This document shows, in pieces, positions 47,189 through 56,050 of a DNA stretch of 64,000 bases. Origin of the DNA: Synechococcus sp. CCY 0621 (lineage in GTDB: Bacteria; Cyanobacteriota; Cyanobacteriia; PCC-6307; Cyanobiaceae). The stretch spans positions 1 to 64,000 of the forward strand of contig NZ_JAFKRH010000014.1 of the NCBI RefSeq assembly GCF_019038465.1, in the 5' to 3' direction. The translations under genes and the position numbers were made by a program. The first letter of the stretch is position 1, and each line of letters begins with the position of its first letter. The notes below the pieces were generated by a model. The model saw nothing but the letters and a program-made list of their open reading frames with translations. It did not search any database and was not told the origin of the DNA.

Positions 47189-48162
47189 GCCGCGTCGCCG
47201 ACTCCCTCTACTGGATCAACCGCAACGTTGAACGGGCCGAGAACATCTCCCGCTTCGTGGAGGTGAGCGAGGCCATGGCCCTTGATTGCCCCCCTGGTAG
47301 CGCCGAACCCTGGCTCCCCCTGATCGACGCCAGCGGTGACCGCAAGCTCTTCGATGAGCTCTGTCCGGTGGTCACCCCCGAAGCCGTGATCCATTTCCTG
47401 GTGCGGGAGGCCGACAATCCCAGCAGCGTTCTCAACTGCATCGGCAGTGCCCGCGAGAACGCCCGGCAGATCCGTGAAGTGATCACCACGGAGATGTGGG
47501 AGCAGATCAACGACATCTACTGGACGCTGCAGGAGGAGACCTTCTGGCAACAACCGCCCCAGGAGCAGCTGCGGGAAATCCGCCGCGCCTGCCAGCTCTT
47601 CTACGGGATCACCGATGCCACCCTCAGCCGCGACCTCTCCTGGCAGTTCAGCCGCCTGGGGCGCCTGCTGGAGCGGGCCGACAAGACCACCCGGATCCTG
47701 GACGTCAAGTACTTCCTGCTGCTGCCCTCCCCTGAGGAAGTGGGTGGGGTGCTTGACGAGCTGCAGTGGATCTCCCTGCTGCGCTCGGCCGGCGCCTACC
47801 AGATGTTCCGGCAGTCGAGCCAGCAGGCCATCGAACCCAAGGCCGTGGCTGCCTTCCTGCTGCTGGATCCGATCTTCCCCCGCTCCGTGCGTTACTGCCT
47901 GGAGCGGATCAGCGACACCCTGCGGATCATCCGCGGCAGCTCGGTCCCGCGGCCAGCGGATGACCTGGAATGCCTGATCGGGCTCACCCTGGCCCACTGG
48001 AGTTTCACCAGGATCGATGAACTCGTCGCCACCGGGCTGCATGAGGCCATCGACAACTTCCAGTCGGATCTCAACCGCCTGCATGCGTTGATCGAAGCGC
48101 GCTACTTCATCGCGCCCCCGAGCAGCACCTCCAGTCATGAGGCGGCATGCGAGCCCGCCTGA
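47182..48162 (+). CDS. Alpha-E domain protein
   Basis: The 326-residue all-helical protein matches the alpha-E (DUF403) family: MLSRVADSLYWINRNVERAENISRF at the N-terminus, QREIRRACQLFYGITDATLSRD-like central region, FSRLGRLLERADKTTRILDVKY and SVRYCLERI. The family is nearly always encoded beside, or fused to, the circularly permuted ATP-grasp protein and is predicted to be its partner, with conserved Arg/Glu residues. Biochemical function unknown. It overlaps the ATP-grasp gene by 7 bases and the transglutaminase gene by 16. Confidence 0.9.
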   Translation: MLSRVADSLYWINRNVERAENISRFVEVSEAMALDCPPGSAEPWLPLIDASGDRKLFDELCPVVTPEAVIHFLVREADNPSSVLNCIGSARENARQIREVITTEMWEQINDIYWTLQEETFWQQPPQEQLREIRRACQLFYGITDATLSRDLSWQFSRLGRLLERADKTTRILDVKYFLLLPSPEEVGGVLDELQWISLLRSAGAYQMFRQSSQQAIEPKAVAAFLLLDPIFPRSVRYCLERISDTLRIIRGSSVPRPADDLECLIGLTLAHWSFTRIDELVATGLHEAIDNFQSDLNRLHALIEARYFIAPPSSTSSHEAACEPA

Positions 48163-49046
48163 CCCACACCTTCCATTACCGCTACAGCGCCCCGGTGTTC
48201 CTGGGTCCCCACCGTTTCTGCCTGAAGCCCAGGGGCCACGGCTTCCAGCGCCTGCTCCATTTCCACCTGGCCATCAGCCCGGAACCGTCCCTGCTCTATC
48301 CGCTGGTGGCGGCCAGTGGCGATGAAATCCTCCGGGCCCGCTTCGAGGGCAGCACCGAGACCTTCCGGGTGCAGGCGATCAGCGATGTGGAGACCACGCA
48401 GCCCCCGGCCCTGGCCGCCTGCCTGGAGGACCAGGAGCCCCTGCTGCCCTACCCGGTGGGCCACCTCAATGGCGATCTGCTGGGTTCCCTGGAGGGGTGG
48501 CTGCCCAACGGCCAGCACGACCCGGCCGCGGTGGATCTGGCCCAGGAAGCGCTGATGGGCAGCGACCAGCGCGGGCTGATGTTCCTCGATCAACTGGTCG
48601 AGATCATCAAGGACCGGGTCAAGTACACCCAGCGGCACGTGGGGCCCGCCTGGCCGGCGGGCCGCACCCTCAAGGAAAGGGTCGGTTCCTGCCGCGACCT
48701 GGCGATGCTGATGATCGAGACCTGCCGCTGTGCCGGCCTGCCGGCCCGGTTTGTGAGCGGCTATCACCTGGTGGAGCCGGCGCCCAAGCAGTACGACCTG
48801 CATGCCTGGGCGGAGGTCTACCTGCCCGGGGCGGGCTGGCGGGGCTTCGACCCCAGTGGCCAGGGCAGCATCGACGACCGCTACATCACCCTGGCCACCT
48901 CCTCCAAACCCACCCTCACGGCAGCGGTGAACGGCAGCTTCTCGGGTCCTGCGGGGGTGGAAAGCGAGCTGGACTGGACCATCGAGGCGGAGTTGCTGGA
49001 GCCCGCTCCCATGGGCGCTACCAGACACGAGGTGCTGCAGCGCTGA
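48147..49046 (+). CDS. Transglutaminase-like (papain-fold) protein
   Basis: The 299-residue protein has the bacterial transglutaminase N-terminal domain (MRARLTHTFHYRYSAPVFLGPH) and a catalytic domain with Cys182 (VGSCRDLAMLM), His219 (DLHAWAEVYLPG) and Asp235 (WRGFDPSG). Members with ATP-grasp/alpha-E neighbours are predicted peptidases or amidases that cut or exchange isopeptide bonds. There is no signal peptide. It overlaps alpha-E by 16 bases and precedes glgP by 106 bases. Confidence 0.92.
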   Translation: MRARLTHTFHYRYSAPVFLGPHRFCLKPRGHGFQRLLHFHLAISPEPSLLYPLVAASGDEILRARFEGSTETFRVQAISDVETTQPPALAACLEDQEPLLPYPVGHLNGDLLGSLEGWLPNGQHDPAAVDLAQEALMGSDQRGLMFLDQLVEIIKDRVKYTQRHVGPAWPAGRTLKERVGSCRDLAMLMIETCRCAGLPARFVSGYHLVEPAPKQYDLHAWAEVYLPGAGWRGFDPSGQGSIDDRYITLATSSKPTLTAAVNGSFSGPAGVESELDWTIEAELLEPAPMGATRHEVLQR

Positions 49047-49152
49047 AACGAAGCCACTCTTAAGGTGCGCCCGCCTGTATCCGATGGTGCAGCGGCAGGG
49101 GCACTCCCCAGGCCAGGACAGGTCCCACATCGCAGCTAACGGCATCTCCCCC

Positions 49153-51579
49153 ATGGCAAGCTCCACTCCCGCCCCCTGCCCACCCAAGGGGCAGGCCCTC
49201 CTGGAGGCGATGCGCCGCCATCTGTTCTCCAGCCAGGCCAAGTCGGCCTCCCTCGCCACCACCCACGACCACTACGTCTGCCTGTCGCTGGCGGTGAGGG
49301 ACATCCTGCTGACCAGCTGGGTGGACACCGTGGACACCTACACCAGCCAGCACGTGCGGACCGCCACGTACATGTCGGCGGAATACCTGCTGGGGCCCCA
49401 CCTGGAGAACAACCTGGTCAGCCTCGGGCTGCGGGAGGAGGCCAGGGCCGCCTGCGCCGCCCTTGGTCTCACCCTGGAGGAGATGCTGGCGGAGGAGCCG
49501 GAACCGGGCCTGGGCAATGGCGGGCTGGGTCGGCTGGCGGCCTGCTTCCAGGAGTCGATGGCCACGCTCGAGCTGCCGGCCATCGGCTACGGCATTCGCT
49601 ACGAGTTCGGCATCTTCCGCCAGCAGATCGGCCCCAACGGCCAGATGGAGAGCACCGACCCGTGGCTGGCCCGCGGCAACCCCTGGGAGGTGATCCGGCC
49701 GGAATGGAGCTATCCGGTGGTGATCGGCGGCCAGACCGTGATCGGTGTTGCCTATGACACCCCGATCCTGGGCTACGGCGTCCACACGGCCAACACCCTG
49801 CGGCTGTGGTCGGCCCAGGCGCCCGACGCCTTCGATTTCGCTTCCTTCAATGCCGGCGACTACACCCGGGCCGTGCTGCACAAGGTGCAGTCGGAAACGC
49901 TCTCCAAGGTGCTCTACCCCAACGATGAGCTGGAGCAGGGCAAGCGCCTGCGGCTCAGTCAGCAGATCTTCTTCGTCTCCTGCTCCCTGCAGGACATGTT
50001 CCGCATCCTCAGCAGCCAGGGAATTCCGGTGACGGAGTTTCACCGCAAGTTTGCGGTGCAGCTCAACGACACCCACCCGGCGATCGCCGTGGCGGAGCTG
50101 ATGCGCCTGCTGATCGATGACCACGGCGTCGACTGGGACACCGCCTGGAGCATCACCACCGCCACGATCAGCTACACGAACCACACCCTGTTGCCCGAGG
50201 CCCTGGAGGCCTGGGGGCTGGAACTGTTCCAGCAGCTGCTGCCCCGCCAGCTGCAGATCATCTTCGAGATCAATGCCCGCTTCCTGCGCACCCTGCGCAT
50301 CCGATTCCCCGGCCAGCCCGACCTGCTGGAGCGGCTGTCGCTGATCGAGGAAGGCCCGCACCGCAAGGTGCGCATGGCCCACCTGGCGGTGGTGGGCAGC
50401 CACACGGTCAACGGCGTGGCGGAGCTGCACAGCCGCCTGCTCAAGGAGAACCTGTTCTCCGAATTCGCCCAGGTCTGGCCGGAGCGCTTCACCAACATCA
50501 CCAACGGCGTCACGCCGCGGCGCTGGCTGGCGGTGGCCAACCCGCCCCTGGCCGACCTGCTCAATGACGCCATCGGCACCGATTGGTGCCGGCACCTCGA
50601 CCAGCTCCGCCAGCTGGAGCCCCTGGCCACCGATGCCGGCTTCCTGGAGCGCTGGCAGGGGGTGCGCGAGCAGGCCAAGGAGCGCCTGGCCGCCACGATC
50701 CGCCAGGACACCGGCGTGCTGGTGGATCCCTCCTCCCTGTTCGACGTGCAGGTGAAGCGGATCCACGAATACAAGCGCCAGCACATGGCCGCCCTGCAGG
50801 TGGTGGAGCGCTACCTGCGCCTGCGAGCCGGGGAGGACCTGCCGCCGCGCACGGTGATCTTCGGCGGCAAGGCGGCCCCTGGCTATGCCATGGCCAAGCT
50901 GATCATCCGTCTGATCGTGGGCATGGCGGAGATCATCAACATCGATCCGGCCATGGACGGCCGCCTGCGGGTGATCTTCCTGCCCAACTTCAGCGTCAAG
51001 CTGGGCCAGAAGATCTACCCGGCGGTGGATCTTTCCGAGCAGATCTCCACCGCCGGCATGGAGGCCTCCGGCACGGGCAACATGAAGATGTCCCTCAACG
51101 GCGCCCTCACGATCGGCACCCTCGACGGGGCCAACATCGAGATCCGCGAGCGGGTCGGCGACGACAACTTCTTCCTGTTCGGCCACACCGCCGAGCAGCT
51201 GGCCGCCATCAACCGCAACGGGTACCACCCGATGCCCTGGCTGGAGAATGACGCCCTGGCCAAGGAGGCCATCGACCTGATCGGTTCGGGCCACTTCAGC
51301 GAAGGCGACCGCGACCTGTTCCATCCGCTGCTGGCCAACCTCTGCAGCAGCGACCCCTTCCGGGTGATGGCCGACCTGGGCGACTACCGCCGCGCCCAGA
51401 ATGAGGTCGACAGCGCCTGGTCCGACGCAGGACGGTGGAGCATGATGTCTGTGCTGAACACCGCCCGCTGCGGCTTCTTCAGCAGCGACCGGTCCATCCA
51501 GGAGTACGCCGAGCGCATCTGGAAGGTGGTCCCGGTCCCCGTCAACTCCTGCAGCGTGATTCCCAACTCGTCAACATGA
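49153..51579 (+). CDS. glgP: Glycogen phosphorylase
   Basis: The 808-residue enzyme is of full length: TATYMSAEYLLGPHLENNL, EPGLGNGGLGRLAACF, YGIRYEFGIFRQ, VQLNDTHPAIAVAELMRLL, TNGVTPRRWL and the PLP site EASGTGNMKMSLNGALTIG with Lys645. It releases glucose-1-phosphate from stored glycogen in the dark. ATG at 49153 matches the family start; an ATG at 49084 would add 23 unrelated residues. It sits between the transglutaminase and DUF2126 genes of the amidoligase cluster, 30 bases before the latter, so it may be cotranscribed with them. Confidence 0.95.
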   Translation: MASSTPAPCPPKGQALLEAMRRHLFSSQAKSASLATTHDHYVCLSLAVRDILLTSWVDTVDTYTSQHVRTATYMSAEYLLGPHLENNLVSLGLREEARAACAALGLTLEEMLAEEPEPGLGNGGLGRLAACFQESMATLELPAIGYGIRYEFGIFRQQIGPNGQMESTDPWLARGNPWEVIRPEWSYPVVIGGQTVIGVAYDTPILGYGVHTANTLRLWSAQAPDAFDFASFNAGDYTRAVLHKVQSETLSKVLYPNDELEQGKRLRLSQQIFFVSCSLQDMFRILSSQGIPVTEFHRKFAVQLNDTHPAIAVAELMRLLIDDHGVDWDTAWSITTATISYTNHTLLPEALEAWGLELFQQLLPRQLQIIFEINARFLRTLRIRFPGQPDLLERLSLIEEGPHRKVRMAHLAVVGSHTVNGVAELHSRLLKENLFSEFAQVWPERFTNITNGVTPRRWLAVANPPLADLLNDAIGTDWCRHLDQLRQLEPLATDAGFLERWQGVREQAKERLAATIRQDTGVLVDPSSLFDVQVKRIHEYKRQHMAALQVVERYLRLRAGEDLPPRTVIFGGKAAPGYAMAKLIIRLIVGMAEIINIDPAMDGRLRVIFLPNFSVKLGQKIYPAVDLSEQISTAGMEASGTGNMKMSLNGALTIGTLDGANIEIRERVGDDNFFLFGHTAEQLAAINRNGYHPMPWLENDALAKEAIDLIGSGHFSEGDRDLFHPLLANLCSSDPFRVMADLGDYRRAQNEVDSAWSDAGRWSMMSVLNTARCGFFSSDRSIQEYAERIWKVVPVPVNSCSVIPNSST

Positions 51580-51609
51580 ACGTCCCGCAACCCGCATGAG
51601 CTGGCCCTC

Positions 51610-53685
51610 ATGAGCTGGATGGAACAGGTGGCCGGGGCGGCCGAGTCGCGCCTGCGCGCCGCTGGCATCCAGCTCACCCTCGGCGGTGAGCCCACCCTGG
51701 TGCCCCTTGAACCGGAGGGGCCGGAGTGGAGCGTCACGGCCGACGGCCCCACCAAGCTCACCATGGCCCGGGACCTGCAGCAGCGGGTCTGGCGCGGCAG
51801 CACGCTGCTCTACTGCCCGGGCAAGCGCTATGACGGCGAGGTCAATCCCCGCTGGGCCCTGCGGCTGTTCCTGGGCGATGACGGCACGGCGCCGGTCCGC
51901 TGGCCAGGCTTCTGCCAGCCCGGTCTGGAGGGCTCACCGCTGAAAGCCAGCGAAGGCCCGGCCTGGTTGGAGCGCCTGGGTGGGCTGCTGGGACTCAGGC
52001 TCCAGCCCGTTTTGCTGCGGGATCCCCTCGATCCCGAGCGGCGGGCCTGGGCGGCCCCCTTGAGCGTCGCGCCTGCGGAGACGGCGGCCGAGGGGGGAGT
52101 GGTCGACTGGAAGGTGGCACCCTGGCCCCTGGAGGAGAGCCTGCGGGAGCTCACCGGTGCCCCGGGTCCGGCCGGCCTGCGCCTGCCCCTGGAGCACCTG
52201 CCCGACGACGTGCCCCGCCAGGTGCTCACCCTGGAGATCGATCCCGACGGCTGGGAACTGTTCCTGCCGCCCCTGGAGCGCGAACCGCTGCGCCAGTTGC
52301 TGCAGGCGGTGGCCGACAGCCTCGGCGACCTGGCCGCGCCGCGGCTCAGCGGCGTGCTGCCCTTCGATGCCGGCGAGCGCTGGCAGGTGCTGGGCCTGAC
52401 GGCCGATCCGGGTGTGCTGGAGATCAACCTGCCCGTCTGCCACAGCTGGCTGGAGTACCACGAGTGGCTGCAGCGGCTGGAGGAGGTCGGCGAGCGCGTT
52501 GGCCTGCGCAGCTGGAAAGACCTGGGCGACGGCCGCCAGGAGGGCACCGGTGGCGGCAACCACCTGCTCTGGGGTGGCCCCGACCTGGCCCACCACCCCT
52601 TCTTCTCAAGGCCGGCCTGGCTGACGGGGATCCTGCGCTACTGGCAACGGCACCCGTCACTGGCGTACCTGTTCTGCGGCCCCGGGGTGGGCCCCTCCTC
52701 CCAGTCGCCACGGCCGGACGAGGCGATCGGTGACTGCTTCGATCTGGAGCTGGCCTACCGTGCCATCGAGCAGGCGGAGGGCCAGCCCTCGAGCGAACCC
52801 TTCGGGGATGTCCGGGGTCTGATCGGCGAAACGTTGCGCCATCTCCATGCCGACCGCAGCGGCAACAACCACCGCAGCGAGATCAGCTTCGACAAGTTCT
52901 GGAACCCCGGGGCCCCGGCCGGTTGCCTCGGCCTGGTCGAGTTCCGGGCGCTGGAAAGCCTGCCCAGCATGGCGTGGAGCAGCACCATTGCCCTGCTGTG
53001 GACGGCCCTGGCGGCCCACCTGCTGGAGCCCCGCCACCGCCCCACCGAGCTGCACGACTGGGGCTCCAGCCTGCATGACCGCCAGCTGCTGCCCAGCCAG
53101 CTCTGGGCTGATCTGGAGGGCATCCTGGCCGACCTGGCGGCGGATGGGCTGGCCCTGGATCCGGCGCCGTTCCGGGCCATCTGGGAGTGGCGCTTTCCGC
53201 CCCTGCTGCGCTGGCACGGGGAGGCCAACTCCACCGATGTGGCCCCGGCCCTGGAACTGCGGCCCGCCCCCGAGCCCTGGCCCCTGATCTGCGACACCCC
53301 GGTGCAGGGGGGCTTCACCAGCCGGTTCATCGACGGCTCCCTGCGCCGCTTCGAGGTGGTGGCCAACCCGACGTTCCGTCGGGACTGCCAGCTGCTGGTG
53401 AATGGTCGGCCCCTGCCGCTGGAGCCCGCCGGGGAGGGGGCGTCCCAGGTGCTGGCGGTGCGCTTCCGCTTCCAGCGTCTCTACCCGTGCCTGCATCCGG
53501 CGATCGAGCCGCACATGCCGCTGGAGCTGGTGCTGCGCGCCCCCGGCGGGGATTTCGGCTTCCGCCTGCACCCCGATGGCCACCGCTTTGAAACCTGCCT
53601 GGCGCCCGGGTTCGTTCCCGGGGCGCCCGCCTGGCAGGGGCGTCAACGCCCCACCGACCACACCATCGATCTGCGGATCGGCTGA
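51610..53685 (+). CDS. DUF2126 putative amidoligase
   Basis: The 691-residue protein matches DUF2126, which Pfam describes as a putative amidoligase: LTLGGEPTLVPLE, GPTKLTMARDLQQRVW, LYCPGKRYDGEVNPRWAL, a glutamine-synthetase-like core with GTGGGNHLLWGGPD, NNHRSEISFDKFWNPGAPAGCLGLVEFR split over about residues 415-445, and VQGGFTSRFIDGSLRRFEV. Many homologues are about 1,100 residues with a transglutaminase domain fused at the N-terminus; here that domain is a separate gene. It would form amide bonds with ATP on an unknown substrate. ATG at 51610 overlaps the stop of a 5-codon minicistron. Confidence 0.85.
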   Translation: MSWMEQVAGAAESRLRAAGIQLTLGGEPTLVPLEPEGPEWSVTADGPTKLTMARDLQQRVWRGSTLLYCPGKRYDGEVNPRWALRLFLGDDGTAPVRWPGFCQPGLEGSPLKASEGPAWLERLGGLLGLRLQPVLLRDPLDPERRAWAAPLSVAPAETAAEGGVVDWKVAPWPLEESLRELTGAPGPAGLRLPLEHLPDDVPRQVLTLEIDPDGWELFLPPLEREPLRQLLQAVADSLGDLAAPRLSGVLPFDAGERWQVLGLTADPGVLEINLPVCHSWLEYHEWLQRLEEVGERVGLRSWKDLGDGRQEGTGGGNHLLWGGPDLAHHPFFSRPAWLTGILRYWQRHPSLAYLFCGPGVGPSSQSPRPDEAIGDCFDLELAYRAIEQAEGQPSSEPFGDVRGLIGETLRHLHADRSGNNHRSEISFDKFWNPGAPAGCLGLVEFRALESLPSMAWSSTIALLWTALAAHLLEPRHRPTELHDWGSSLHDRQLLPSQLWADLEGILADLAADGLALDPAPFRAIWEWRFPPLLRWHGEANSTDVAPALELRPAPEPWPLICDTPVQGGFTSRFIDGSLRRFEVVANPTFRRDCQLLVNGRPLPLEPAGEGASQVLAVRFRFQRLYPCLHPAIEPHMPLELVLRAPGGDFGFRLHPDGHRFETCLAPGFVPGAPAWQGRQRPTDHTIDLRIG

Positions 53686-53906
53686 CCGTCTGCGTGAGCA
53701 GCGGACATGAACCACAACCAAAGCCGGGGAGAGCGTTCAGCGCCATCAAATTCTTCTCTTTCCTTCACTCTTCAGACAGCTCGGGGCCATATTGTCAGTC
53801 CAATTCTCAGCAGCGCTGCAGTTATCACGAACCACTTCGGGAGGGAGGGAGATTTTCCTTCCCCAGCCTGGTCAGCACCGAAAACGATGCCTAACATCCC
53901 TGGTGA
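53686..53906. other. AT-richer gap before the PAS-GGDEF-EAL gene
   Basis: This 221-base stretch has clearly lower GC than the genes around it (for example caaattcttctctttccttc). It holds only short open frames without recognisable domains. It most likely carries the promoter and leader of the signalling gene that starts at 53907. I see no RNA gene or hairpin with a T-run. Confidence 0.4.
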
Positions 53907-56042
53907 ATGGAAGCACCAGTGCAATCTTTCTGGTTCAGCACCCCTTCAGAACAGGGGCTGATTCCTTGCGTTGACAGCGTCGGTGATGCCCTGCGTTTTG
54001 CCGCTGACCTGGGCAGCGATGATCTCGTTGTCCTGGATCTCGCCACTGGCCATTTCATTGATTGCAACCGTTCCGCCCACGAACGGCTTGGCTATGAGCG
54101 GGACCACTTCCTCACATTGAATCCAGCTGCGATTCAGGCGGATAGGGGCCTGTCCGATGATCTGATGCGGGATCAGCTGAGGGTGATGCGCCAGCAGCCC
54201 AGGGGCAGCTTCGCCACGCGCCATCGGGCCCGTTCCGGCAGCTGCCGGGATGTGTCCGTCAGCTATCAGGTGCTGGAGTTACGGGGCCGGCTGGTGGCCC
54301 TCGTCAGCCACCGTGACCGCAGTGATCTGGACACGGCCTTGCGGGAAAGCTCCCGGCTGGGCTCGCTGCTCCAGGAAGCCGAGCGACTCACCCACGTGGG
54401 CAGCTGGGAGTTGAACCATCGCACCGGAGAACTGCTCTGGTCGAACGAGGCCTACAGCATCTTCAATACCGCCCCGGAGCTGACGGCGCCGTCCTACGAG
54501 GTGTTCCTCAGGACGGTGCATCCGGAGGATCGTTCCCTGGTGGATGCCACCTTCCAGGACGCCTTCCGCTCGGGCCAGCCCTATCGAATCGAGCATCGTC
54601 TGCTGCTTGGCAATGGCCTGCTCAAGGTGGTGCTGGAGCGGGGGTGCACGACCCTCGACGATGACGGACGACCGCTGTTCACGGTGGGAACGGTTCAGGA
54701 CATCAGCGAACAGCACGAGATTCAGCAGCGATTGGAGCGCATCGCCTTTGTCGATCCCCTCACCAGGCTGCCCAACAAGGCCGCCGCCGTTCGTCAGCTG
54801 GCCCGTCTGCTGCGCACCTCCGGTACGGACCACAGCATCGCCCTGATCAACCTCGACCTCGACAACTTCCAGTCGATCAACAACAGCCTGGGCCATGAGA
54901 TCGGCAACCAGGTGCTCCAGGCCAGTGGCAGCTGCCTGCGCCACCTGCTGCGGCCAGACGACTGGCTGGCCCGGGTCGGCAGTGATGAATTCATCCTGCT
55001 GCGGCCCCTGCCCATGGCCGACCGGGGCCAGGCTCTGCAGTGGGCTGAGGAGATCCGCCGCACCCTTGGCAACACCCCCGGGATGGGCACGGGCCTGGCG
55101 GTCCAGCCCAGCGCTTCGCTGGGGGTGGCCCTGGCCCCCGACCACGGCTCCGACCCGGACACCCTGCTGCGCTGCGCCAACACGGCCCTGATGGAGGCCA
55201 AGCAGCACGGCAAGAACCAGCTGCGCTTTTACTCCCCGGAGATCAGCCTGCAGCTGCGCGAACGCCTCGAGCTGGAGCTCAGCCTTGGCCGGGCGATCGA
55301 TCGGGAGCAGCTGCGCCTCTTCTACCAGCCCCAGATCGATCGGGGCGGCAGCCGGATCGCCGGGGCCGAGGCCCTGCTGCGCTGGCGTGACCAGAACGGC
55401 CGGATGGTGTCCCCCAACGTCTTCATCCCGCTGGCGGAGAAGACCGGCCAGATCCACACCATCGGCCTCTGGGTGATCGAGGAGGCCTGCCGGCAGCTGC
55501 ACGCGTGGCATCGCCAGGGGCTGCGGCCGGGAAAGCTGGCGATCAACATCTCCGCCCTGCAGCTGGGGGCCGAGCGCCCCTCCCTGGCCGAGCTGCTGGC
55601 CGGGGCGCTGCAGAACTACGGCCTGTTGCCCGAGAACCTCGAACTGGAGATCACCGAAACGGCCCTGCTCAACGATCCAGGCCGTGCCGGCGAACAACTG
55701 CGGCAGCTCGCCGAGAGCGGTTTCAGCCTGGCGATCGATGACTTCGGCACGGGCTATTCCTCGTTGGCCATGCTCCATTCCCTGCCCCTCGACAAGCTCA
55801 AGATCGACCGTTTCTTCGTCGACCGCCTTGGCAATGACGATGCCGACCTGGCCATCGTCAAGGCCACCATCGTGATGGCCAAGGAGCTGGGATTGATGAC
55901 CCTGGCGGAAGGGGTGGAAACCCGTGAGCAGCTGCGGATGCTGCAGAACCTCGGCTGCGACCAGTTCCAGGGGCACCTGCTGGGCCGGCCCATGTCCGCC
56001 GACGCCTTCGGCTCCCTGTTGCGGGTCGCTGCCGCAACCTGA
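53907..56042 (+). CDS. PAS-PAS-GGDEF-EAL cyclic-di-GMP signalling protein, GGDEF degenerate
   Basis: The 711-residue soluble protein has an N-terminal PAS-like domain (about 20-140: VVLDLATGHFIDCNRSAHERLGY), a second PAS/PAC domain (about 160-270: LLWSNEAYSIFNTAPELTAPS), a GGDEF domain (about 275-440) and an EAL domain (about 450-705). The GGDEF signature reads GSDEF (358-362), so cyclase activity is doubtful. The EAL domain keeps AEALLRW (Glu488), ITETALLNDP, DDFGTGYSSL and LAEGVET, so it should hydrolyse c-di-GMP to pGpG. Sensory PAS domains would set its activity. No membrane segments are seen. Confidence 0.92.
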   Translation: MEAPVQSFWFSTPSEQGLIPCVDSVGDALRFAADLGSDDLVVLDLATGHFIDCNRSAHERLGYERDHFLTLNPAAIQADRGLSDDLMRDQLRVMRQQPRGSFATRHRARSGSCRDVSVSYQVLELRGRLVALVSHRDRSDLDTALRESSRLGSLLQEAERLTHVGSWELNHRTGELLWSNEAYSIFNTAPELTAPSYEVFLRTVHPEDRSLVDATFQDAFRSGQPYRIEHRLLLGNGLLKVVLERGCTTLDDDGRPLFTVGTVQDISEQHEIQQRLERIAFVDPLTRLPNKAAAVRQLARLLRTSGTDHSIALINLDLDNFQSINNSLGHEIGNQVLQASGSCLRHLLRPDDWLARVGSDEFILLRPLPMADRGQALQWAEEIRRTLGNTPGMGTGLAVQPSASLGVALAPDHGSDPDTLLRCANTALMEAKQHGKNQLRFYSPEISLQLRERLELELSLGRAIDREQLRLFYQPQIDRGGSRIAGAEALLRWRDQNGRMVSPNVFIPLAEKTGQIHTIGLWVIEEACRQLHAWHRQGLRPGKLAINISALQLGAERPSLAELLAGALQNYGLLPENLELEITETALLNDPGRAGEQLRQLAESGFSLAIDDFGTGYSSLAMLHSLPLDKLKIDRFFVDRLGNDDADLAIVKATIVMAKELGLMTLAEGVETREQLRMLQNLGCDQFQGHLLGRPMSADAFGSLLRVAAAT

Positions 56043-56050
56043 ACCAGCGC

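Noticed and set aside
49060-51324. A 754-codon minus-strand frame across glgP
   Set aside because: It is the antisense shadow of glycogen phosphorylase, with biased composition and no recognisable fold.
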